Positions 42,493 through 51,311 of a DNA stretch of 64,000 nt are shown one piece after another. Made by a program: the position numbers and the translations under genes. The DNA is from Kitasatospora sp. NBC_00458 (lineage in GTDB: Bacteria > Actinomycetota > Actinomycetes > Streptomycetales > Streptomycetaceae). The notes below the pieces were generated by a model. It did no database searches, was not told the origin of the DNA, and worked only from the letters and a program-made list of their open reading frames with translations. How positions within the stretch are numbered: the first letter of the stretch is position 1; every line of letters begins with the position of its first letter. Location: the NCBI RefSeq assembly GCF_036013975.1, contig NZ_CP107904.1, positions 124,001 through 188,000 on the forward strand, read 5' to 3'.

Positions 42493-43518
42493 TCAGTCAG
42501 TGCTGCGCGGCCCTCGTGAAACTGTGAGGGGCGCGGATCGTCGGCTGGCGGGCAGGGCTCTGAACGCCCGCCGGTACGCCTGGGGCGTCGTGCCGAGGTG
42601 ACGGGCGAAGTGGTGGCGGAGGTTGTCGACGGTACCGAAGCCCGCGCGGTGGGCGATAGCGGTTACCGGGTCGTCCGTGGTCTCCAGGTGGTGCTGCGCG
42701 AGCAGGACTCTCTGCCCGGTCAGCCATTGCAGCGGCGTGGTCCCGGTCTCCTGCCGGAAGCGTCGGGCGAAGGTCCGTGGGGAGAGGTGGGCACGGTAGG
42801 CCATTGCGTCGACGGTCAGGTCCTGGTCGAGGTTGGCTTCCACCCAGGCCAGGACAGGGGCGAGGGACCCGGTCCCCTCCCGGGGGAGGGGGCGTTGGCG
42901 GTACTGGTGCTGGCCGCCGTCCCGGTGCGGGGGTGTGACCATGCGGCGGGCGATTGCGTTGGCGACGGCGCTGCCGTGCTCCTTGCGGATGAGGTGGAGG
43001 CAGGTGTCGACGCCGGCGGCGGTGCCGGCGCCGGTGATGACCGGGTCCTCGTCGACGTAGAGCACGTCCGACTCGACCCGGGCACGCGGGTGGCGGCGGG
43101 CGAGTTCGTCGGTGTAGCGCCAGTGCGTGGTACAGCGTCGCTCGTCGAGCAGCCCGGCCTCGCCCAGGAGGAAGGCCCCGGTGCAGATGCTCAGGACCCG
43201 GGCGCCACGCTTCACAGCAGCCCGCAGTTCCTCGGTCAGGTGGTCCGGCTGGCGCGAATTGAGGTCGTAGGCCGGGACGCAGATGAGGTCCGCCGAGGCC
43301 AGCCGCTCCAGGCCGTGCCGGACCCGCACCTCGAAGCCGTGGCGGGTCGGCACGCTGTCGCCGGTGGCCGAGACGAGAGCGAAGTCGTACGCGGGCAGCG
43401 CGTCGTCGCTGCGGTCGATCCCGAAGACCTCGCAGAACACACCCAGCTCGAACGCGTGGGCACCCTGGAGGGCCAGGACGGCGACGTCGTGAAGCACGGA
43501 TTCCCGATCCCTTCTCAC
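42493..43518 (-). CDS. GlxA/FtrA-type AraC regulator (DJ-1/PfpI domain plus AraC HTH)
   Basis: 341 residues. The N-terminal half is a DJ-1/PfpI-like domain (VAVLALQGAHAFELGVFCEVFG, RVLSICTGAFLLGEAGLLDERRCTTHW with Cys in the elbow). The C-terminal AraC domain is LTVDAMAYRAHLSPRTFARRFRQETGTTPLQWL and DPVTAIAHRAGFGTVDNLRHHFARHLGTTPQAYR. Family members control amine or amino-acid catabolism. It is divergent from a proline dehydrogenase across about 110 bp, so regulation of proline use is plausible. Confidence 0.9.
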   Translation of the reverse strand: MRRDRESVLHDVAVLALQGAHAFELGVFCEVFGIDRSDDALPAYDFALVSATGDSVPTRHGFEVRVRHGLERLASADLICVPAYDLNSRQPDHLTEELRAAVKRGARVLSICTGAFLLGEAGLLDERRCTTHWRYTDELARRHPRARVESDVLYVDEDPVITGAGTAAGVDTCLHLIRKEHGSAVANAIARRMVTPPHRDGGQHQYRQRPLPREGTGSLAPVLAWVEANLDQDLTVDAMAYRAHLSPRTFARRFRQETGTTPLQWLTGQRVLLAQHHLETTDDPVTAIAHRAGFGTVDNLRHHFARHLGTTPQAYRRAFRALPASRRSAPLTVSRGPRSTD

Positions 43519-43630
43519 TGCGGTGGCAGGAATTTCAGCCTACCTGTCATTTCTGCCACTCTCAGGTGGGAGCGCCACTCTGGAAGGCTCGCAGGCGTTC
43601 ATCCGTCCCGCGAACAGCTAGGCACAGCGC

Positions 43631-44587
43631 ATGACCACGCAGACCCCCGCCCCCAACGCCGCCCTCTCGTCAGAGGCCGCCCAAGTCCTGCGTGGGCTCG
43701 CGCTCGACGAGGAGCTGAAGCGGCGCGTCCCAGGCGACCCGGTCCTGGGCCCTCTGGCCCGCAAGGTCGCGCGGCGGTACGTGGCCGGTGAAACCCTGCC
43801 CGACGCCCTGGCGCGGGCGCAGCAGGTCCTGGCCGCCGGCCACCGCGTGAACGTGGAGTACATGGGCGAGAGCTGCCGCGACCCGCGGCGAGCCACGGAG
43901 GAGACCGACACGTTCCTCTCCGCGGCCCGTCTGCTGCCACCCGGGTGCTCGATCTCCCTCGACCTGTCCCACATCGGCCTCGCCGTCGACGCGGAGCTTG
44001 CCCTTGCCAACGCCTCCCGCCTTGCCCAGGCCACCGCCGACACCGGGCGGGAGATGGTGATCTCGGCTGAAGGCTCCGACCGGACCGACGAGGTTCTCGC
44101 CCTGCATCGCAAGCTGTGCGAGCGGTTCGACCATGTGGGCATCACCGTCCAGGCACGCCTGTATCGCACCGCAGACGACCTGCCGGAGCTGCTCTCCCGT
44201 CCCGGCCGCATCCGCCTGGTCAAGGGCGCCTTCCTCGAACCTGAGGCCATCGCCCACCGGCGCGAGGCCCCGGCCCTGACCGCCGCGTATCTTGCGTATG
44301 CGCAACAGCTGGCCGACTCGGGCCATCTGTGCTCCTTCGCCACGCACGACTGGGATCTGATCAACCGCGTTGACCGGCACCTCGGAGGGAAGGGCACCGA
44401 TTCCGATCCTTGGGAGTTCGAGACCCTCCTCGGCCTCGGGCCCGACCGCCTCCAAGCCATGGCCGAGCGCGGCCACCCCACCCGGGAGTACATCGTCTTC
44501 GGCACGGAATGGTGGCTCTACGTTTGCAACCGCATCGCCGAAGACCCCCAGCGCCTGCTCCAAGCCCTCGTCGACGCGGCCGCATGA
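43631..44587 (+). CDS. Proline dehydrogenase
   Basis: 318 residues. Motifs: RVNVEYMGESCRDPRRA, SLDLSHIGL, LVKGAFLEPEAIAH (VKGAxxE), FATHDWDLI (ATHD), FETLLGLGPDRLQAMAERGHPTREYIVFGTEWWLYVCNRIAEDP (R...YVPYG...YLxRRLxE variant with CNR). It is a stand-alone FAD enzyme oxidising proline to pyrroline-5-carboxylate, of the monofunctional class. Divergent from the AraC-type regulator. No P5C dehydrogenase is in the window. Confidence 0.9.
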   Translation: MTTQTPAPNAALSSEAAQVLRGLALDEELKRRVPGDPVLGPLARKVARRYVAGETLPDALARAQQVLAAGHRVNVEYMGESCRDPRRATEETDTFLSAARLLPPGCSISLDLSHIGLAVDAELALANASRLAQATADTGREMVISAEGSDRTDEVLALHRKLCERFDHVGITVQARLYRTADDLPELLSRPGRIRLVKGAFLEPEAIAHRREAPALTAAYLAYAQQLADSGHLCSFATHDWDLINRVDRHLGGKGTDSDPWEFETLLGLGPDRLQAMAERGHPTREYIVFGTEWWLYVCNRIAEDPQRLLQALVDAAA

Positions 44588-45054
44588 CCACCACCTGACC
44601 CGAGCCCACGTCATGACGCCTGAGCACACTGCCCTGCGAAGCGCCGGCGACCCGACGGCCGGAGCCGATCCGCCGCAACGACAGCCCCGGGCCGCTGCCG
44701 CCTCGCCATCGAGCGCGTGATCACTTCTTCTCCGGGGAGAGATCAGGCAGGAGCCACGGACTGCCCGACGAAGCGACGTCGCCGCTCGGCCTCGACGGAG
44801 TTCCGTCATACGGGTCGGACGGCTTGAGGACGGCACCCGCCGGGTGCATCCGGCCACGCCGGAGGAAGCGGCTCGTGCCGGCCCGGAGTGCGGCGCCTTC
44901 GCCTGCGGGCCGCGGACCCGGGACCTTCGGTGCCGAGGTGGGGCTGCTCGGCCCCTGTGGCCGGGCCGCCGGCCGGCGGGACGCTTGTCGCCGGACGGGA
45001 CCGTGCGCACCGGCGCCACGGCCGGGCCGACGACCAGGGAGGTCGCAGTGCCTC
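44588..45054. other. Intergenic region, no gene supported
   Basis: 467 bp between proline dehydrogenase and the adhE remnant. The open frames look like shadows; the last part may hold the old promoter of the fermentation operon. I saw no clear palindrome of the GGGCCG-N2-CGGCCC class. Confidence 0.4.
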
Positions 45055-45468
45055 GGAGCCCCTGACCCGGGAGAAGCTCTGCCCCGTGCTGGCCGTCCTG
45101 ACCGCAGGTTCGCGCCGGGAGGGACTCGACGAGGGCCTCCTCGCGGATCTCCGCGTCGAGCACGACGGCCTGCTCGGAGGGCCCCGGAGCGCTACCAGGC
45201 GATCGCCCGGATGCTCGGCCTGCCGGCCGCGACCCCGGAGCAGGGGGTGGAGTCGCTCGCCGCGGCGGTCGAGGACCTGCGCGACCGTGCCGGCGTCCCG
45301 CGCTCGTTCAAGGCGGCCGGGGTCGACGAGGCGGCCTTCCTGGCAGCCCTGCCGCAGCAGGCGATGAACGCCTACGAGGACCAGTGCGCCCCCGCCAACC
45401 CCCGAATGCCGATGCTCGCCGACCTGCAGCGGCTGATGCGCCAGGCCTACTACGGCGACCAGGCCTGA
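45055..45468 (+). pseudogene. adhE: Remnant of adhE (bifunctional acetaldehyde/alcohol dehydrogenase)
   Basis: Two pieces in different frames. The first (to about 45180), EPLTREKLCPVLAVLTAGS, matches the aldehyde-dehydrogenase half of AdhE (xPLxxEKLSPVLAxYxA). The second (45186-45468), RYQAIARMLGLPA, GVPRSFKAAGVDEAAFLAAL, AYEDQCAPANPRMP and LMRQAYYG, is the extreme C-terminus of the iron alcohol-dehydrogenase half. Full AdhE is about 870 residues, so over 80% is deleted. It is followed 14 bp on by a pflB remnant. Confidence 0.8.
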
Positions 45469-45482
45469 GAAGGGACACCGAG

Positions 45483-45600
45483 ATGACCACCTCGCAGCAC
45501 ACGCGCCCGGCCCCCGCCCCGGCCTGGGAGGGCTTCCGCGGCGAAGCCTGGCGGGACGCGATCGACGTCCGCGACTTCACCCAGCACCTCCGCACAGGGC
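45483..45600 (+). pseudogene. pflB: Remnant of pflB (pyruvate formate-lyase N-terminus)
   Basis: ATG with a site upstream, then PAWEGFRGEAWRDAIDVRDFTQHLRTG, which matches the AWEGF...W...(I/V)NVRDFIQ start of pyruvate formate-lyases. Similarity stops after about 38 codons and the rest of the frame is Pro/Arg-rich noncoding text. Next to the adhE remnant it marks a lost mixed-acid fermentation unit. Confidence 0.7.
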
Positions 45601-45886
45601 CGGGCGGTCTCTGCCGCCGGGGCCGGTTCGACCCGGGACAACCGGCACCCGGCGTGCGCGGGACGGCCGCTTCCCCTCGCCCCACCGGGCCCGCCCCACC
45701 GTCTGCCCGTGCCGCTTCGCGTCGTCGGCCCCACCATGGAAGGAGGGATGACGCCCTCGCACCGGCCCAGCACGGTGGCGGACCCGGCCGGACCCGGCCG
45801 AAGTAGTTGCCGACCCGAACGAGGCCCGGGCCGGACCGGCCGCCGTCTCCCTCGTGACCACCCACGCCCCTACCCTGGAGGGTCTT

Positions 45887-46762
45887 GTGAGCGGACCGAT
45901 CGTGGTGGGCTTCGACGGCTCGCCGGAGAGCGTGGCCGCGACCGGATGGGGCGCCCGCGAGGCGCTGCTACGAGGACTGCCGCTCGTCCTCGTCCAGGCC
46001 TGGCCGTGGCCGAACACCGACGTCCTCGGCACCGACGACGCGATCAGCTGGAGCCGGGAGCAATTGGCCGCCAAGGAGACGGAGCTCCGGGCCGTCCTCG
46101 CCGCCGGCGCCGAGATCACCTCGGCGCACGTCCGCGAGGATCCGGCCGAGGCTCTCGAAGCGGCCGGCCGGAACGCCACCATGCTGGTCCTCGGCTCGCG
46201 CGGGCTGAGCACCGTCCGCGGCTTCCTGGTCGGTTCGGTGAGCCAGGAGGTGCTGCGCCGGGCGACCTGCCCGGTCGTACTGGTACGGGCGGAGGAGGAC
46301 GAGCAGGCGAGCGCGTCGCCGGACGCCGCCGACGACGGCGACGTCGTCCTCGGCCTCGACCTCCGGCGCCCCTGCGACGACGTCATCGCCTTCGCCTTCG
46401 AGGCCGCCGGGCTCCGCTCGGCGCAGCTCCGCATCGTCCACGTCTGGGCGCCGCCGATCAGCAGCGAGTACACGGCACTCGCCGCCGTCGGGAGCATGTA
46501 CGGGGAGCTGTCCGCCCTCGAACAGCGGCAGCTCACGGACACACTCGCACCCTGGAGGTCGCGCTGCCCCCGGGTGACCGTGAACACGGCATTCGTCCGC
46601 GACAACGCGGCGGCCGGTGTCGTCGAGGCCGCAGCCGGCGCCGGCCTCCTCGTGGTCGGCCGCCGAATCCGGCGTTCGCCGATCGGCGCCCACATCGGGC
46701 CGGTCGCGCACGCCGCCATCCACCACGTGCAGTGTCCGGTCGCGGTCGTCTCCTACGGCTGA
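45887..46762 (+). CDS. Tandem universal stress protein (UspA family)
   Basis: About 291 residues with two Usp domains. Domain 1: GPIVVGFDGSPESVAATGWGAREAL and the ATP-binding loop VLGSRGLSTVRGFLVGSVSQEVLRRATCPVVLVR (GxxGxxxxxxGS). Domain 2: VVLGLDLRRPCDDVIAFAFEAA and LLVVGRRIRRSPIGAHIGPVAHAAIHHVQCPVAVV. GTG at 45887 has GGAGGG four bases upstream and is preferred to GTG 45854. Usp genes are typical DosR-regulon members; GGGCCGGACCGGCC at 45828 may be a weak site. Confidence 0.9.
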   Translation: MSGPIVVGFDGSPESVAATGWGAREALLRGLPLVLVQAWPWPNTDVLGTDDAISWSREQLAAKETELRAVLAAGAEITSAHVREDPAEALEAAGRNATMLVLGSRGLSTVRGFLVGSVSQEVLRRATCPVVLVRAEEDEQASASPDAADDGDVVLGLDLRRPCDDVIAFAFEAAGLRSAQLRIVHVWAPPISSEYTALAAVGSMYGELSALEQRQLTDTLAPWRSRCPRVTVNTAFVRDNAAAGVVEAAAGAGLLVVGRRIRRSPIGAHIGPVAHAAIHHVQCPVAVVSYG

Positions 46763-46928
46763 GACCGGACGCGGAGCCGCCGGTCGACGGCCATGCCGAC
46801 TACCAGGGGGACCTCGCGGACGAACGGCGGCGCCGACAGGACCGGGAAAGTCTCGCACCTGCCTCGTCTGCGGGCTCCCACTCGTCTGGAGGGCGGACCT
46901 CCGATCCCGCAGCGGGGAACGTACCGCT

Positions 46929-47035
46929 CTGCGTGCGCGGTCAGGACGGCAGGGTGACGGACTGGGCGTGGTGGAAGACGTTCTTGTCGTCCCACAGCTT
47001 CTTGGCCTTCTGCAGGCGGGCGTAGTTCTGCTTGT
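46929..47035 (-). repeat. Left 107-bp direct repeat: orphan 3' end of the BBE-like gene (att-like)
   Basis: Matches 62743-62849 at 103 of 107 positions. Read on the minus strand it is the last 30 codons of the BBE-like oxidoreductase (…KKLWDDKNVFHHAQS, stop at 46941) plus 12 bp beyond. No rest of that gene is present here. This is what is left when an element integrates into the 3' end of a gene. Confidence 0.85.
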
Positions 47036-47075
47036 TATCACGCGGTCGGCGTTTCTGCCCAGATCAGGGGCGTGA

Positions 47076-47087
47076 TCAAGCATCCGG
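47076..47087. repeat. Inverted repeat partner of 62724-62735
   Basis: TCAAGCATCCGG here and CCGGATGCTTGA near the other island end. Twelve-base exact match in inverted orientation, 41 and 8 bp inside the respective repeat. Could be recombinase-related or chance. Confidence 0.45.
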
Positions 47088-47088
47088 A

Positions 47089-47107
47089 GTCAGCAAAAGG
47101 TCAGCAT
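47089..47107 (+). repeat. GTCAGCAAAAGGTCAGCAT repeat, left copy
   Basis: Contains GTCAGCA twice with an 11-bp period. The same 19-mer is at 62540-62558 and with one change at 61969-61987. Lies immediately before the integrase remnant, where arm-type integrase sites are expected. Confidence 0.65.
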
Positions 47108-47128
47108 GACTCCGGAGGTCGGCCCACC

Positions 47129-47265
47129 ATGTCAACCACAGCTCTCATCCACGGAATGGGCAGCCTCTTCAAGGAGTGCGAGCACCCGAAGGCCCGCTGG
47201 AGCAGGTGCCCGCACGAATACAAGATCAGGTACCGCAACGCGTCTGGCCGCCAGACCGAGGAGTC
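47129..47265 (+). pseudogene. Truncated phage-type integrase, N-terminal fragment
   Basis: ATG with GGAGG upstream, then STTALIHGMGSLFKECEHPKARW and RCPHEYKIRYRNASGRQTEES, the opening typical of actinomycete tyrosine-recombinase integrases (…CPHxYKIRYRxxxGxQxEES). Similarity breaks after about 45 codons into unrelated sequence; no catalytic R-H-R-Y region follows. Confidence 0.65.
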
Positions 47266-47276
47266 ACCTCTCGCGC

Positions 47277-47474
47277 GGCCGCCAGGAGTGCATGCCCGGC
47301 TGGGACTCCGTCGCCGCCCCGGTCCACTGGCACGACTCCATCATGGGAGCCGTCCTCATGCTCAAGCGCTCCACCGAGATGCCGGCCGACCTGCGCCCGC
47401 TGATCTTCCACACGCTCAAGGCCGCCGAGAGCATCAGCGACCTGACGACGAGCCCACTCACGGCTGCCGTATAG
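47277..47474 (+). pseudogene. Unidentified gene fragment (CMPGWDS...)
   Basis: Open frame RQECMPGWDSVAAPVHWHDS, then MGAVLMLKRSTEMPADLRP and TLKAAESISDLTTS, ending at 47474. Its first 44 bp recur at 6254. It is fused to the integrase fragment in a different frame. Possible start at ATG 47292 without a strong site. Family not recognised. Confidence 0.4.
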
Positions 47475-47648
47475 CCCGTAGTTGCGAGGCCGACTCGGCG
47501 CTGCCGCCTGTGAACGAGGACAGGGGCGGCGCCGAGGTCCTCAGGAACGAGGCTGGCCCCTCCAACCCAAGACCGAACACCCGAAGCCCGCGTATGGGCC
47601 GTCCTGTGGTGGTGGCACTTACCCACATGATTCGGCAGGATCCGTTCC

Positions 47649-49442
47649 ATGAGGTCTCAGGACAGCGGGCTGTCACCCGCATGGGTTGCGCAGAAGGTCG
47701 TCACCTACGACGAACTCCAGGCAGCGGCAGGCTCGCTGTGGTGGCTGCAGTCCGATCCCGATCACGGCGGGGTCCGTCGGGTGATGTGTTCGGACCGCAC
47801 CGGCACGGCCTTCCCGGTGACGTCTCCCGGCTTCTCGGTGGGCAGTGAGCTCCACGCCTACGGTGGGGGCGGCTTCGCCGTAGTGGGGGGCGGGGTGTGG
47901 TTCGTCGGCGACGACGGTTCCCTCTTCTGTCAACCGCTCGGCGGCGCACCGGAGAGGATCGTGCCCGTCCGCGGCTCCGAGCAGTACGGGGACCTCGTTG
48001 CGGGCCCGGACGGTGGTGTGCTCGCGGTGCGCGGCGACGGCATCGCGGACGAGCTCGTCGCGGTCTCGCCGGCCGGTGCCGTCCAGGTACTGGTTCGTTC
48101 GTCCGAGTTCGTCTCCTGCCCCCGGATCGCGGGAGACGCCCTGGCGTATCTGGAGTGGGGCCGGGACCGGATGCCCTGGGACAGCTGCCGGCTCCTGCTG
48201 GCGGACATCCGTTCCGACCGGCCCGCGTCGGGTCGCGCGGTGGCCGGCGGTGCCTCGGAGTCCGTGGTCCAGCCTTCCTGGGGACCGGACGGCTCGCTGT
48301 ACTTCATGTCCGACCGGACGGGTTGGTGGAACCTGTACCGCCTCCGAGGAAGCACGGCGACGGCCGTCCTGCCGATCGACGCGGACTTCGCGCCGGCCCC
48401 GTGGGAAGGGGGCTACCAGTCGTACGGGTTCACCCCCGACGGCACCGTGGTGCTGACCGTCCTGGACGGGTTCTCCACCCAACTCGTGGCCGTCGATCCC
48501 GATGGCGGCTCGCGCAGGCTCGGCCCGAACCTCACCTCCGTGAAGCCCTACGTCGCCGTCGACGGCGACCGGCTCGCCGTCATCGGAGCTACCCCGACCT
48601 CCGCTCCGGACCTGTGGTCACTCGACCTCGCGGCCGGAGCGGACGCCCCGGCCCTCCCGCTGGGCGCAGCCCGCGAGTCGGCTATTCCCTGGACGCCCGC
48701 CCCACCGTCGGTCGACGCCACGCCGGGTTCCGGCGGACCGGTTCGTTTCCTGCTGCACCGGCCACCGACGGTGGCGGCTCCGGTGCCACTCGTCGTACGG
48801 GCGCACCCCGGTCCGACGGACGACGTCCCTCTGCGGCTGGACTGGACGACCCAGTTCTTCGTCAGCCACGGCTTCGCCGTCGCCGAGGTCCTCTACCGGG
48901 GCAGTACCGGCCGGGGCCGGACGTTCCGCCAGGAACTGCACGGCCACTGGGGCGAGTACGACGTCGACGACTGCGCGGTGGTGGCCGAGCACCTGCGGTC
49001 GACCGGCGTGGCCCGGCCCGACGCGATGTTCATCACCGGCGCGAGCGCCGGCGGGTACACCGCACTGCAGGCAGCGAGCCGCCCCGGACCGTTCGCCGGC
49101 GCGACGGCCGTCTCGGCGATCATCGATCCCGTGCAGTGGGAGCTGTCCGTACCGGAGTTCCAGCGCCCCCACGCAGCCGCGCTGCGAGGGACCGCCGGCG
49201 CCGTGGTGCCCGAAGGGATCCGATGCCCCGTGCTGGTGATCCACGGCACCGCAGACACGATCACATCCGCCGAAGAGGCCATGCGGTTCGCCCAGGAGCT
49301 GTCCGCCCTAGGCGGTGAGCACACCAGCCTGCTCCTGAAGGACGGCGACCACTACCTGTCGGCGCCTTCGGACCGGGAGCAGGCGCTCCACGCCGAACTC
49401 GACTTCTACCAAAGCATCATGAGCCGCCCGAAAGCCGGATAG
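47649..49442 (+). CDS. S9-family prolyl-oligopeptidase-like serine peptidase
   Basis: 597 residues. The N-terminal two thirds is a beta-propeller of WD/TolB-like blades (QPSWGPDGSLYFMSDRTGWWNLYR). The C-terminal alpha/beta-hydrolase has GASAGGYTALQ (GxSxGG, Ser near 465), HGTADTITSAEEA (Asp) and LLKDGDHYLSAPSDREQA (His). It would be a cytoplasmic dipeptidyl- or acylaminoacyl-peptidase-like enzyme; no signal peptide. It is the first intact gene of the island and converges with the XRE regulator, overlapping by 26 bp. Confidence 0.9.
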   Translation: MRSQDSGLSPAWVAQKVVTYDELQAAAGSLWWLQSDPDHGGVRRVMCSDRTGTAFPVTSPGFSVGSELHAYGGGGFAVVGGGVWFVGDDGSLFCQPLGGAPERIVPVRGSEQYGDLVAGPDGGVLAVRGDGIADELVAVSPAGAVQVLVRSSEFVSCPRIAGDALAYLEWGRDRMPWDSCRLLLADIRSDRPASGRAVAGGASESVVQPSWGPDGSLYFMSDRTGWWNLYRLRGSTATAVLPIDADFAPAPWEGGYQSYGFTPDGTVVLTVLDGFSTQLVAVDPDGGSRRLGPNLTSVKPYVAVDGDRLAVIGATPTSAPDLWSLDLAAGADAPALPLGAARESAIPWTPAPPSVDATPGSGGPVRFLLHRPPTVAAPVPLVVRAHPGPTDDVPLRLDWTTQFFVSHGFAVAEVLYRGSTGRGRTFRQELHGHWGEYDVDDCAVVAEHLRSTGVARPDAMFITGASAGGYTALQAASRPGPFAGATAVSAIIDPVQWELSVPEFQRPHAAALRGTAGAVVPEGIRCPVLVIHGTADTITSAEEAMRFAQELSALGGEHTSLLLKDGDHYLSAPSDREQALHAELDFYQSIMSRPKAG

Positions 49443-50748
49443 CCACCCCATCGGCTTCCGGCAGCACGGCCCGGGCGAACTCGCGCAGCTCCCGGGCCGG
49501 GGCGTAGTCGACATGAGCACTCAGGTCCGCCAGAACCCCGGCCACCCTTTCGACGCACCGGCCTGACCCGGTCCTGGCGGTGTAGGCGATGGCGTCCCGG
49601 GCGGCCGCGCACGCCTGGTCGACTTCTCCGCTGCGCAGCCAGGTGGCGGCGAGCAGAGCGGCATCGATCGCGCGTCGGCGAACCCTGTCCTCGCCCACAC
49701 CACTGAGGGCTTCGGCGAGTTGGCTCCTTGCGGCCGGGGCGCGACCGAGATCGTGGAGGCAGTGGGCCACCTCGTCCGCAAGGTAGGCCTGGTTGAAGTA
49801 GCGGATCCAGGCGGGTTCGTCCTGGTGGTCGACGGTTTCGAGTAGCCGTTCGGCCTGGATGATCAGCTTCGTCGCCTCGCCCTCCCTGCGCAGCCTGGCG
49901 TTGGCGCGGGCCACAACGACGGTGATGGCGGCCCGGGTCGCCGGGCTCGCGGCGCTCCCGGCAGCCGCCCGGGCCGACGCTGCCCACCGCAGGGCGGTCT
50001 CCGGCTCTCCGCAGTGCAGCGCAAGGTGCCCGAGGTTGACCGCCACGAGGTAGGCGCCGTACGCCTGGTCGTTGGTCACCGCCGTCAGGGTGAGTGCGCG
50101 CCGGTAGTAGGTCTGGGCCTCGTCGGGGTTGCCGGTGTCGACAGCCTGGTATCCGGCGAGCTCGCAGAACCCGGCAGTGAGTTTCGCCCGTCGGCGAGCG
50201 AGCGACTCGTCCGAGGCCGGACGACGGAGAAGGGCTTCGAGTTCGTTGTCGATGTAGGAGCTGACCTGCCGCCGGTACTGCCGAGCCCCGTGCGTGTGGT
50301 CGAGTTGACGGAACAGGTCGAGCATGCCCTCCACAGCACCGATATCGGCCTCGGTCACCGGAAGCGACGTTGCCGTGGTGCCGCGGTCCGAGTTGACGGA
50401 CAGCCAGTCCGTGACCAGGCCGCCCAACTGTGCCAACGGAGACACTGCGGACGGCGGCACCAGCCCGCCCTGCCCAGGTTGGTGCACCACCTCCAGGAGG
50501 CGCTCGCCGTCCTTTGGTGATGCTGCCTGCACGTCGGCATTCGGACTGCCGGGGAGAAGGGCCGGCAGCTCGGCCACGGCAACCTTCAACAATCTGGCGA
50601 GCTTCGGCATCTGCCACGGTTGCGGCGTCGCTGTGCCCTTCTCCCAGCGATGCACTGTTGTGCGGTCGACGTTCATCAGCTCTGCCAGCTGTTCCTGGGT
50701 GAAGCCGGCGGCTCTGCGCTGCGTGGCAAGCCGTCCCCATCGCGTCAT
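49417..50748 (-). CDS. XRE-family regulator with C-terminal TPR-like helical repeats
   Basis: About 443 residues from ATG at 50748 with GGGGAG upstream. The HTH is at residues 5-60 (LATQRRAAGFTQEQLAELMNVDRTTVHRWEKGTATPQPWQMPKLARLL). The remaining 350 residues are helical repeats of TPR type (AGYQAVDTGNPDEAQTYYRRALTLTAV, LALHCGEPETALRWAASARAA). Such proteins are common streptomycete regulators of development and secondary metabolism, perhaps peptide-sensing. It may regulate the downstream operon that starts 0.4-1 kb away on the other strand. Confidence 0.9.
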   Translation of the reverse strand: MTRWGRLATQRRAAGFTQEQLAELMNVDRTTVHRWEKGTATPQPWQMPKLARLLKVAVAELPALLPGSPNADVQAASPKDGERLLEVVHQPGQGGLVPPSAVSPLAQLGGLVTDWLSVNSDRGTTATSLPVTEADIGAVEGMLDLFRQLDHTHGARQYRRQVSSYIDNELEALLRRPASDESLARRRAKLTAGFCELAGYQAVDTGNPDEAQTYYRRALTLTAVTNDQAYGAYLVAVNLGHLALHCGEPETALRWAASARAAAGSAASPATRAAITVVVARANARLRREGEATKLIIQAERLLETVDHQDEPAWIRYFNQAYLADEVAHCLHDLGRAPAARSQLAEALSGVGEDRVRRRAIDAALLAATWLRSGEVDQACAAARDAIAYTARTGSGRCVERVAGVLADLSAHVDYAPARELREFARAVLPEADGVAIRLSGGS

Positions 50749-51140
50749 CGCGTTCTCCCCAGACCTTCTCGATCCGCCAACCGCGCAGGTCATCGGCAGA
50801 ATTTCAACATCACTGCCGCGCGGTGCAACAAGTCTGCACTGTCACAAAGAGCTTGGCAGGTGTTCCGTATGAGCCACCGAGGAGTTCGCGCCTCGGATCG
50901 GGCCCACCGCGCAGACCGACTTCCCTCGGCGTCGCGCGTTCCGGATGTGCCCGGCGTTCAGCCCGCCATGCCCAGCAGCTGTCCAGACAAGGAAGCCGAT
51001 GAGCACGATCCTCCTTCCCCCGGCAAATCCCGCACCTGCTTCCCCGCCCGGCTCGCCCCCGTGCCGCCCCCGTGCCGACCCCGGACTCTCACCGACCGCC
51101 GACCGGCGGGGGCGCCCAGAACCCTGAGGCCGGTGATTCG
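50749..51140. other. Upstream region of regulator and operon, no gene supported
   Basis: About 390 bp. It should hold divergent promoters for the XRE gene and for the small ORF/preQ0 run. Some open frames are present without coding character. No repeat or strong palindrome was recognised. Confidence 0.4.
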
Positions 51141-51311
51141 GTGGAGACGCTCATGTGGACGCTCTGGCTGATGGGCCACGTCCTCGTGATCACCCTCCTG
51201 GGTGTGCTCGTCCATCAGGAGCCGGACCACCAAGGCGTCGCACGCGGGCCGGACCCCGCCCGATCCGCGCCTGACGTCGGAGAAGCCTGGCCACGCCGCC
51301 ACCGGACATGA
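51141..51311 (+). CDS. Small predicted membrane peptide
   Basis: About 56 residues from GTG 51141 (or ATG 51153): ETLMWTLWLMGHVLVITLLGVLV forms one membrane helix, followed by a polar tail. Its stop overlaps the next ORF start (ATGA), which supports both being real. No family recognised. Confidence 0.45.
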   Translation: METLMWTLWLMGHVLVITLLGVLVHQEPDHQGVARGPDPARSAPDVGEAWPRRHRT

